From Candidatus Butyricimonas faecavium (lineage in GTDB: Bacteria; Bacteroidota; Bacteroidia; Bacteroidales; Marinifilaceae): a DNA stretch of 64,000 bases. Below are positions 57,359-64,000 of the stretch, one piece after another. The translations under genes and the position numbers were made by a program. The DNA is taken from assembly GCA_944321125.1 (NCBI GenBank), contig CALUKD010000001.1:277733-341732 (forward strand), in the 5' to 3' direction. Each line of letters begins with the position of its first letter. Within the stretch, counting starts at the first letter, position 1. Below the pieces are notes generated by a model that made no database searches, was not told the DNA's origin, and saw nothing but the letters and a program-made list of their open reading frames with translations.

Positions 57359-58801
57359 TTAATTTCTATATTCATACTCATTATCAGGTACTGGGAATAC
57401 ATAAATATTTTTTGAAGGTTGGAATGTCTGATCGGTTATAGATTCATAAATTGACATATTGTAATGTTTCATGATCTGGAACCATTGTCCTTCACACACT
57501 AACTCTTTTCGCCTATCATTATTAATATTCATCCGAGATACGACAACAATTCCATCCCCTTTATTAAAACCATTCAATCCCCGGGCCCGTACAACTTTAT
57601 CCAAATAAGATGCTGCCATTTCCATATTATCCGCCACCAAATAATACTCTGCCACAATATAATATAACTCAGGCAAGCGAATCATATTTATACCACTTAG
57701 TTTCGCCACAGGTCGTGTCTGTAATCTTACCTTAAAACGATCAACCACTTTCATACACCGTAATCCCTCCGCTCCATGATCAGACAAAGTCTGAAACCAC
57801 TTATCCAAACGGTAATCAAAACCATCCTGATCAACCTCATAAATATCCCGATAATCCGGTTTCGGATCATAATAATAGCTACCACCACTGGAATACAACA
57901 CATCACGCGTATAATTAGGGAACTCCTCCGAATACAATCCCCAGATTGTTTCTTTGTCAGAAATCACCCCATTCATAATATCTTCCACATTTGTTTTATC
58001 CTCCATCGAGAAGAACGGACAGTCTATCACTTTCATTGCATAATCTTTTGCTGTTTCCAGGTCCCCTTTTTCCCAGTATACACGAGCCAATAAAGCTTGT
58101 ACGGCATAAAGATTCATATGAATCACCCGGTCTTTCACAAATCCTCCTGCATTCTCATCCGTCCGATCAAAATATTCTCCGTGAGCAGTTAATAATCTTT
58201 CAGCCTCTTTAAAATCACGAATAATCTTATTGTACGACACATTGATCGGATCAAAAGGTGTTACTTGATAAGTATAATTTTCCCGGTATGGAATTCCTAT
58301 TGCATTTGGATTCTGAATTATACTTTCAGAAAATAAACGTAAAAGTTCAAAATGCATAAAAGCTCTTAATCCTAATCCTTCCGCTTTATAAACATCATAC
58401 AGGGCAAACTTCGTAGAATCATGTTTGGCCAGATTTTCCAGCATATTATTCACGTAAGAGATTCCTTTATACATGGATTCCCATATTGCATCTATCTCTG
58501 GACGCACTTCCATGTGTTTATAATTATAAATCCGCAATTGATTCGACCAGTGCTGATCCCATCCTCCAGAAAAATATTGTCCAACAACATCCACTAAACC
58601 GTACGTCATATTTTTCCCAAACAGAGCTTCTCCTGCCAAATAAGAATAGACCCCATAAATCGCTTCTTCAAACCCTTCGGCTGTTTCAAACAATTCATTA
58701 TTCACAATTTCTCCTGTCGGTCTAACATCCAAGAAACTATCACAAGAATAACAGATTGTCAATAAGATAAATAGTATGTATATCAATCTTTTCATAATCA
58801 T
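57359..58801 (-). CDS. SusD/RagB-family surface lipoprotein (locus 3)
   Basis: 480 residues with lipobox ICYSC followed by DSFLDVRPTGEIVNNELFETAEGF. Hallmark segments: FEEAIYGVYSYLAGEALFGK near the N-terminus, YKAEGLGLRAFMHFELLRLF in the middle and the C-terminal NNDRRKELVCEGQWFQIMKH. These wordings are closer to the locus 1 SusD than to locus 2. It binds substrate at the SusC lid. susC ends 6 bp upstream and the DUF4843 gene follows. Start at 58801 or at the ATG 58795. Confidence 0.94.
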   Translation of the reverse strand: MIMKRLIYILFILLTICYSCDSFLDVRPTGEIVNNELFETAEGFEEAIYGVYSYLAGEALFGKNMTYGLVDVVGQYFSGGWDQHWSNQLRIYNYKHMEVRPEIDAIWESMYKGISYVNNMLENLAKHDSTKFALYDVYKAEGLGLRAFMHFELLRLFSESIIQNPNAIGIPYRENYTYQVTPFDPINVSYNKIIRDFKEAERLLTAHGEYFDRTDENAGGFVKDRVIHMNLYAVQALLARVYWEKGDLETAKDYAMKVIDCPFFSMEDKTNVEDIMNGVISDKETIWGLYSEEFPNYTRDVLYSSGGSYYYDPKPDYRDIYEVDQDGFDYRLDKWFQTLSDHGAEGLRCMKVVDRFKVRLQTRPVAKLSGINMIRLPELYYIVAEYYLVADNMEMAASYLDKVVRARGLNGFNKGDGIVVVSRMNINNDRRKELVCEGQWFQIMKHYNMSIYESITDQTFQPSKNIYVFPVPDNEYEYRN

Positions 58802-58807
58802 ATCATT

Positions 58808-61800
58808 TTAGAAAGTCGGACTAATTGAGAAAGTAAATCCCCGGCTAAATGGATATTCCGTACCTCGTTCAAATTTCACGGTTGACATACGGAATGGATC
58901 TTTCATTCCCACACTCAGTCTTAAACGCTTGAAACCAATTTTTTTCAATAAATTTTGATTAAAATCATAAGCCAACTCTATACTTCTACAAATCACGTTG
59001 TTATCATCTTCTACGAATCGACTAGTATGATAACTGGTACGAGAATCTGCATTTGCAATATCTAAATAAGCGGGGACATCATTAACATTTTTCCAACGTT
59101 CCTCAAACGCTCGCCGATCCACATTATTTCTTGGATTCACGTTCTCCACGTTATCTGCACGGGTCGTGTTATATATTTGACCTCCAAAATTATATTCAAA
59201 AGCCATATTCAATTGCAATCCTTTGTATGACAGCATCGGGAAAAATGCCCCTTTTAACCAAGCAGACTCATCTCCCACAACCACTTTGTCGTTCGGATCA
59301 TATTCCAAAGTCCAAGCTCCATTACGTTTGATGAACACCTCTTCTCCTGTTGCCGGGTTAATTCCTGCAGAACGCACCGCATAAATTGCCGTGGTTGACT
59401 CCCCTTCCTTATACAAGATTTTGGGAGCAGAAGACCCATCCGCGTTAGCCTCTTCGTTATACTTTGCCAAACTATTACTAATCCCCAAAATTTCATTTTT
59501 ATTATGGTCGCCATTTACTTTTAAACTAAAACGCCAATCTTTCGTAGAAACCAATAAAGCTGTAACTTCAAACTCGAATCCTTTGTTTCTCATTTGCCCT
59601 AAATTATTCCGCACAGTAGTTTCTCCTACAGAAGGTGGCACAGACATATCAATTAACACATCATCCGTGGTCTTCACGTAATAGTCAAATGTTGCATTGA
59701 TACGATTATCCCAAAAATCAAGATTCAATCCGATATTATGTGACTTTGTCAATTCCCATTTCAGATCTCGGTTCCCCATAGTCTTCGGGATTGCTCCAAT
59801 TCCATGTAAATAGAAATTTTCTCCACTATAAAGATAAGTAGTAACAGCCTGATAAGGAGCAAAACTAACATTACCCGTCACTCCATATGAATAACGAAGT
59901 CGAAATGTATTCAACCAACCAAAACGAGTGGCAAATTCCTCGTTATGTATATTCCACCCCGCACCAATAGACCAAAAAGGTGCAAAACGGTTTTTGTCTC
60001 CAAATTTAGAAGAACCTGAACGACGAAAAGACCCATCTACGAAATAACGATTTTTCATGATGAAGTTCGCATTCACAAAAGGTCCCACGCTAGTACTAAT
60101 ATCTTCCGACCCTGTTGGACGAGTTCCTTCACCAAAGCCCGCTGCAAAATTCGGAGCATGTAAAGAAGATTTATAAAAACCATAAGCCGTATACCCGTCC
60201 GTTGTGGTAGTTTCTTTACTAATATCAGCACCTCCGTGTAATGTCAATAGAAAATCTTCTCCAAAATTTTGAGCATAGTTCACGACAATCCTACCTTCAT
60301 ATTTTAAATATTGCTTATTAACAATATTTAGAGAACCTTGCTCGGAACGACTCGTCGCATCTTTAAACACATTAGACTCTGGAGAATAAAAGATTTCCGT
60401 CCTCTCTTTAGAAGTTACGATAGCCCCCGTTCCATTCACGAAAAGACCGGGATGCACATCCCACCGGAAAGATAAAGAATTGGTAAAAGAACGACTTGAT
60501 CCCTCATTATAATTTCCACACTCAGCCTCGTACAAGGGATTTGCCATTTCCCATGAAAGAGTTTTATTCAAACGTCCATATTCATCATAAGGAGAATCAT
60601 ATGGATTCATAACCACGTAATCCGAAAATTTTCCATAAGGACTCTCTTTCCATTTCAAATCAGAAAAACTGGATTGAAAAGAAACTGTTATCTTATTATC
60701 CACATGATAAGAAAGGAACATATTCAAACCTATCGTATTACGATAGTCTTTTTGCATTACACCCTTTACATTCCGTATATTAGCATTTAATCGATAAGTC
60801 ATCCCATTGCCTCTCCCACTAGCACCTATAGAATTATTGATCGTGTAACCGGAACGTAATGGTTTGGACATCCAATCTGTATCCATTCCCTTGGAGATCA
60901 ATATTTTTTTCCTATTGTATTCCTCAAAATCATTTAATAACGAAAAATTATACAATCCCGCCAAACGCTCAAACTCCAATTTGTCTTTTGCATCCAGATA
61001 ATCATATGATCTCAAATCAGGGACATCAAGAGCCCCGTCCAAGTTATAAGATAAACGTAATTTATCATTTAACACACGCTTTCTCTCAATAACAATAACA
61101 CCATTGGCAGCTTTTTCCCCATAAAGAGCTGTCGCAGAAGCATCTTTCAATACATCAACACGTTCAATATCATTAATATCTATATCGTACAGGTCTCGCA
61201 TGGTAATCTCCACCCCATCTAACATGATTACCGGTTGATTCGCACTTTGGTCCGCTTCCGTTGACAAGGAAGATGTTCCACGAATCACAATTTCTGGCAT
61301 CCGATTCGGATTCGAACCGAAAGCATTATTTTCAACCATACGCATACCGGGAGTCAACATCGAAATCGCACTTACCAAATTTGTATTGGAAACTGCTTTA
61401 ATCTCTTCTACCGTCATTGTTTTTACCGACCCGGTGAAACTCTCTTTCTTCTTGGTAAAAAATCCCGTAACAACAACATCATCTAATGCTTTGGTATCTG
61501 ACTTCATCACAACATTGTATTCTGTTTTTTTCTTCGATATCTTCAACTCGTAGCTCTGCATACCCACAAAAGAAAAAACCAATTTCGTTGTGTCCGACTG
61601 AGGAACTTCCAAGTTAAACTTTCCATCAATATCCGTTGCTGTACCTATCGAGGTCCATTTAATCATCACGGTAACACCCGGTAATGGGATTCCCTCCTCA
61701 TCTGTAACCGTACCTTTCACCTTTATTCCGGTTACTTTCTTTTCATCATCATTTTGTTGGGCATAGAAAATTACCACGTGATCACTTGTAATCTCATATC

Positions 61801-62095
61801 GCAAAGGTTTGTCCACAAAAACAAGATCGAGAATCTCCGATACTGTTTTGTAGTGTACCTTTCCACTAACGGTATATTTTTGGACATCTTCATGATTAAA
61901 TACGAATTTCAAATTGGTCTTTCTCTGAATCTGTTCAAAAAGTTGAACCATATTCATGTTTTCAAATACTAGATCAATTCGATCCTGTTGCGACCACACT
62001 TTCGCATTTAAGCTAGAGAAGCCCAAAACCAATACCAGAAATACCAGCTTGATTTTAATCATAATCCAGATTAGGTTTCTACATAAAAATTTCAT
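58808..62095 (-). CDS. SusC/RagA TonB-dependent outer-membrane transporter with STN domain (locus 3)
   Basis: About 1095 residues from the ATG at 62095. The open frame extends to 62167, but the ATG at 62095 sits in the same AAACAAAGTTATG context as the locus 1 susC, and the extension would cross the junction hairpin. Domains: signal helix (LVFLVLVLGFSSLNAKVWSQ), STN domain (about 40-115; LFEQIQRKTNLKFVFNHEDV), carboxypeptidase-regulatory-like domain (about 125-200), plug (VDVLKDASATALYGEKAANG) and a barrel ending GFTFSISPTF. Organisation and SusD likeness mirror locus 1. It imports a SusD-bound ligand and signals to the FecR encoded upstream. Confidence 0.95.
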   Translation of the reverse strand: MKFLCRNLIWIMIKIKLVFLVLVLGFSSLNAKVWSQQDRIDLVFENMNMVQLFEQIQRKTNLKFVFNHEDVQKYTVSGKVHYKTVSEILDLVFVDKPLRYEITSDHVVIFYAQQNDDEKKVTGIKVKGTVTDEEGIPLPGVTVMIKWTSIGTATDIDGKFNLEVPQSDTTKLVFSFVGMQSYELKISKKKTEYNVVMKSDTKALDDVVVTGFFTKKKESFTGSVKTMTVEEIKAVSNTNLVSAISMLTPGMRMVENNAFGSNPNRMPEIVIRGTSSLSTEADQSANQPVIMLDGVEITMRDLYDIDINDIERVDVLKDASATALYGEKAANGVIVIERKRVLNDKLRLSYNLDGALDVPDLRSYDYLDAKDKLEFERLAGLYNFSLLNDFEEYNRKKILISKGMDTDWMSKPLRSGYTINNSIGASGRGNGMTYRLNANIRNVKGVMQKDYRNTIGLNMFLSYHVDNKITVSFQSSFSDLKWKESPYGKFSDYVVMNPYDSPYDEYGRLNKTLSWEMANPLYEAECGNYNEGSSRSFTNSLSFRWDVHPGLFVNGTGAIVTSKERTEIFYSPESNVFKDATSRSEQGSLNIVNKQYLKYEGRIVVNYAQNFGEDFLLTLHGGADISKETTTTDGYTAYGFYKSSLHAPNFAAGFGEGTRPTGSEDISTSVGPFVNANFIMKNRYFVDGSFRRSGSSKFGDKNRFAPFWSIGAGWNIHNEEFATRFGWLNTFRLRYSYGVTGNVSFAPYQAVTTYLYSGENFYLHGIGAIPKTMGNRDLKWELTKSHNIGLNLDFWDNRINATFDYYVKTTDDVLIDMSVPPSVGETTVRNNLGQMRNKGFEFEVTALLVSTKDWRFSLKVNGDHNKNEILGISNSLAKYNEEANADGSSAPKILYKEGESTTAIYAVRSAGINPATGEEVFIKRNGAWTLEYDPNDKVVVGDESAWLKGAFFPMLSYKGLQLNMAFEYNFGGQIYNTTRADNVENVNPRNNVDRRAFEERWKNVNDVPAYLDIANADSRTSYHTSRFVEDDNNVICRSIELAYDFNQNLLKKIGFKRLRLSVGMKDPFRMSTVKFERGTEYPFSRGFTFSISPTF

Positions 62096-62146
62096 AACTT
62101 TGTTTTTCGAGTTTAACATTAAAATTCCTTTGGCGAGGAGTTTTAT

Positions 62147-62176
62147 ACAGGAAGCAGGTTCGCACAAGCTTCCTGT
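62147..62176 (-). terminator. fecR-susC junction hairpin, locus 3 (attenuator or processing stem)
   Basis: A 9-bp stem ACAGGAAGC / GCTTCCTGT with a 12-base loop, 9 bases after the fecR stop and about 50 bases before the susC ATG. The - strand tail is ATAAAACTCC, not a U-run. It occupies the same junction as the hairpins of loci 1 and 2. Confidence 0.6.
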
Positions 62177-62184
62177 TTTTATTT

Positions 62185-63318
62185 TTAATTTCTACTTATA
62201 TCTTTTACCATAAGAATCCGTCCCTTAAGATCTAAACTTATTTTTTTTGTTTTCTCTAATATACTTATCACCTCGTTTATCGAAGAACTCCGTTTAAACC
62301 AAGCAGAGAAATGATAATTTTTTACCTGCTGATTCATATAAAACACATCCACATCATACCAACGAGCCAATTCTTCCATAATATTTTCCAGTCGACATTG
62401 AGTAAACTCAAAAGCTCCATGCCTCCATGCTACTTGTTCATTAACATTCACATCTCGAATTTTGATTTTATCACTTTCCCAAACAGCTTGTTGCCCCGGT
62501 CTCAGTTTATTAATTTTTCCCATTCTTTCTATTTGCACACTTCCTTCAACTAGAGTTGTTGCCAAATTTTCACTCAAATAATTCCGTACGTTAAACTGAG
62601 TTCCGGTCACTCTTACATTATACTCATTCATTCGCACGATAAAAGGTTTCTCTATATTTTCAACAACCTCGAAATAAGCTTCCCCTTCCAATTCAACTTG
62701 CCGCACAGCTCCGGAAAAAGTTACCGGATAACGAATGTAACTATCAGAATTTAACCAAACAGTTGTACCATCTGCCAAAATCAACTTATACTCACCTCCT
62801 CGGGGAACTGTTACTGTATTATAAACCTCTTCCATCTTTAATGTATCACTTATGGACTTATAAACTAATTCTTTATCAGGAATATTAGAAATTGCCATTC
62901 CTTTCTCATTCACGTGAACGATCGTGTCCGCAAGCATTACTTGCTGACCGGAAGACAATGTTAAAACCGCCTGTTTTTTACCAGGTCGTACTGCAACCTC
63001 AGCGTAAACAACTTTTTTCTGTTGGGCTTCACGTGTAAACAGGAAAAATCCGAAACACAAAGGCAATATTATAATTGCGACATACTTTAACAATACCCGA
63101 ATGAGAGGCCTATGTACAGGTCGCACCAACCTCCATGCTCTTTCTTTATCAATTCTATTTTTAACTTGAGAAGCAATAATTCCCGCACGAACTCTCAATA
63201 AATCATTATAATATTTTTGATTATCAACACTTTGATACCACTTATCAAAAGTCATTTTTTCCTCTTCTGATAAATGCTCCTCAGAGAGACGTTTTATTAT
63301 TATTTCTTCTATATCCAT
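62185..63318 (-). CDS. FecR-family anti-sigma factor (locus 3)
   Basis: About 377 residues from the ATG at 63318 (MDIEEIIIKRLSEEH); a GTG at 63324 is the only upstream alternative. An N-terminal cytoplasmic region is followed by a transmembrane helix near residue 75-95 (LLKYVAIIILPLCFGFFLF), the periplasmic FecR domain (VPRGGEYKLILADGTTVWLN; LEGEAYFEVVENIEKPFIV) and DUF4974 (LARWYDVDVFYMN...FSAWFKRSSSINEVI). It should hold the ECF sigma encoded 84 bp upstream. The gene order sigma-fecR-susC-susD is complete. Confidence 0.92.
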   Translation of the reverse strand: MDIEEIIIKRLSEEHLSEEEKMTFDKWYQSVDNQKYYNDLLRVRAGIIASQVKNRIDKERAWRLVRPVHRPLIRVLLKYVAIIILPLCFGFFLFTREAQQKKVVYAEVAVRPGKKQAVLTLSSGQQVMLADTIVHVNEKGMAISNIPDKELVYKSISDTLKMEEVYNTVTVPRGGEYKLILADGTTVWLNSDSYIRYPVTFSGAVRQVELEGEAYFEVVENIEKPFIVRMNEYNVRVTGTQFNVRNYLSENLATTLVEGSVQIERMGKINKLRPGQQAVWESDKIKIRDVNVNEQVAWRHGAFEFTQCRLENIMEELARWYDVDVFYMNQQVKNYHFSAWFKRSSSINEVISILEKTKKISLDLKGRILMVKDISRN

Positions 63319-63360
63319 TTCCACTATTTCTGGTTATTATACCTTAAAGACAGGAAAAGA

Positions 63361-63380
63361 AATAAAACGAGTGGTTCAAA
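63361..63380 (-). promoter_or_regulatory. Conserved element upstream of fecR, locus 3
   Basis: On the - strand TTTGAACCACTCGTTTTATT, about 42 bases before the fecR start and 22 past the sigma stop. It shares TTTG and CGTTTT with the locus 1 and 2 elements but is more diverged. Confidence 0.35.
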
Positions 63381-63402
63381 AAATAAAAAAATTAAAGATT
63401 AA

Positions 63403-63984
63403 TTATTCAAGTATATTTTTCCTCATATAATAGAGCACAAAAAATAAGACTGGTAAGGAAATATTTTGACGCAATTCTTCTCGCAAGAAAGCATATGCTT
63501 TCTTGACATGATCTTTCACCGTATTTAAGGAAATTCCCAGCAACTCTGCAATTTCTGCATAAGATTTAGCTTCCAGAACACTCATCTCCAACACCCTACG
63601 ACGTTTTTCTGGCAATTTTTCCAACAATCTTCCAACATTCTCAATAAATTGTTCCGAATCTTCATTATTATCCTGTACTTCTTGCAATAAACAATATTGC
63701 TTGTATTTATCCACGACCTGTTGATGTTCAAGATAATTCAAACAGCGATTCTTTACAGATAACAATAGATATCCCTGCAAATTCTGAACTTCTTTCAACT
63801 CATCCCGCTTTTCCCACAAACGAACAAAGATTTCTTGTACAACATCCTCAGCAACAGCAAAATCATTCGTGTAAAATGTCGCCTGTTGCACCATTCCAAC
63901 ATACAATAAATCAAACAGAGATTTAAATTCTTTTTCATCTCCATTTATTAAGCGGTCTTGATTTATTGGAACCTTTGATGTCAT
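63403..63984 (-). CDS. ECF sigma factor (Bacteroidetes FecI-like family), locus 3
   Basis: 193 residues. Region 2 (about 15-80) has EFKSLFDLLYVGMVQQATFY and AVAEDVVQEIFVRLWEK. Region 4 (about 125-180) has LPEKRRRVLEMSVLEAKSYAEIAEL and the helix GISLNTVKDHVKKAYAFL. The hydrophobic end SLPVLFFVLYYM precedes RKNILE. It should activate locus 3 when released by FecR. Only 16 bases upstream are in the window, so its promoter cannot be seen. Confidence 0.93.
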   Translation of the reverse strand: MTSKVPINQDRLINGDEKEFKSLFDLLYVGMVQQATFYTNDFAVAEDVVQEIFVRLWEKRDELKEVQNLQGYLLLSVKNRCLNYLEHQQVVDKYKQYCLLQEVQDNNEDSEQFIENVGRLLEKLPEKRRRVLEMSVLEAKSYAEIAELLGISLNTVKDHVKKAYAFLREELRQNISLPVLFFVLYYMRKNILE

Positions 63985-64000
63985 AAAATGAACGTTTAAT

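Noticed and set aside
10913..63984. The SusCD loci as polysaccharide utilisation loci
   Set aside because: No glycoside hydrolase, lyase, sulfatase or esterase was recognised in any of the three operons.
1..64000. CRISPR arrays, insertion sequences, rRNA genes
   Set aside because: No regularly spaced repeats, transposase motifs or rRNA sequence were seen on either strand.

Overview
The window looks like chromosomal DNA from a gut-type member of the Bacteroidales. Three SusC/SusD outer-membrane import loci, FecR anti-sigma factors with Bacteroidetes-type ECF sigma factors, many lipoproteins and TTTG-N19-21-TAnnTTTG promoters support this. The gene set and protein style suggest the Odoribacteraceae (Butyricimonas/Odoribacter-like), but that is inference without a search. 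Most of the window is AT-rich. No transposase, integrase, rRNA or CRISPR array was found, and only one tRNA.

Layout. 1-122: 3' end of a small heat-shock protein gene. 0.2-3.7 kb: an exported TldE-like/TldD-like protease pair. 4.2-10.8 kb: two tandem paralogous cassettes, each an ABC ATPase plus a fused permease/GldG-like protein. 10.9-19.5 kb: import locus 1 (FecR, SusC, SusD, DUF4843 lipoprotein, PKD-like lipoprotein), with no sigma gene directly beside it. 19.8-31.7 kb: two tandem ECF sigma genes, then import locus 2 (FecR, SusC, SusD, a lipoprotein and two thioredoxin-fold proteins). 31.8-35.5 kb: class II aldolase family protein, multi-PAS histidine kinase and Dps. 35.8 kb: tRNA-Val(TAC). 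36.0-38.5 kb: large protein with an AlbA_2/Schlafen-type C-terminus. 38.8-46.8 kb: a mixed, somewhat GC-richer stretch (GNAT acetyltransferase, TlpA-like lipoprotein, RNase HI, threonine-dehydrogenase-type SDR, AraC regulator, RNase R). 47.0-50.2 kb: an ABC-2 permease fused to an M1-like extracellular region. 50.35-50.53 kb: a decayed second copy of the 3' end of an RNase R gene. 50.6-52.9 kb: amidohydrolase and TlpA-like lipoprotein. 53.0-64.0 kb: import locus 3 (ECF sigma, FecR, SusC, SusD, DUF4843, PKD-like and a leucine-rich-repeat lipoprotein).

How the parts may work together. Each SusC has an N-terminal STN signalling domain and each locus has a FecR, so import is probably coupled to transcription by an outer membrane-FecR-sigma relay. 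The three loci contain no recognisable glycoside hydrolase or polysaccharide lyase. Instead they sit among thioredoxin-fold proteins, proteases or protease-like proteins and an amidohydrolase, which fits uptake of peptides, proteins or small metabolites better than glycans (inference). All three fecR-susC junctions carry a hairpin, and all three fecR starts follow a similar TTTG...CGTTTT element.

The most unusual observation is the frameshifted, stop-containing rnr 3'-end relic. It lies in the same orientation as the intact rnr and on the far side of the ABC/M1-like gene. This suggests that the 3.5-kb segment was inserted at the rnr terminus.
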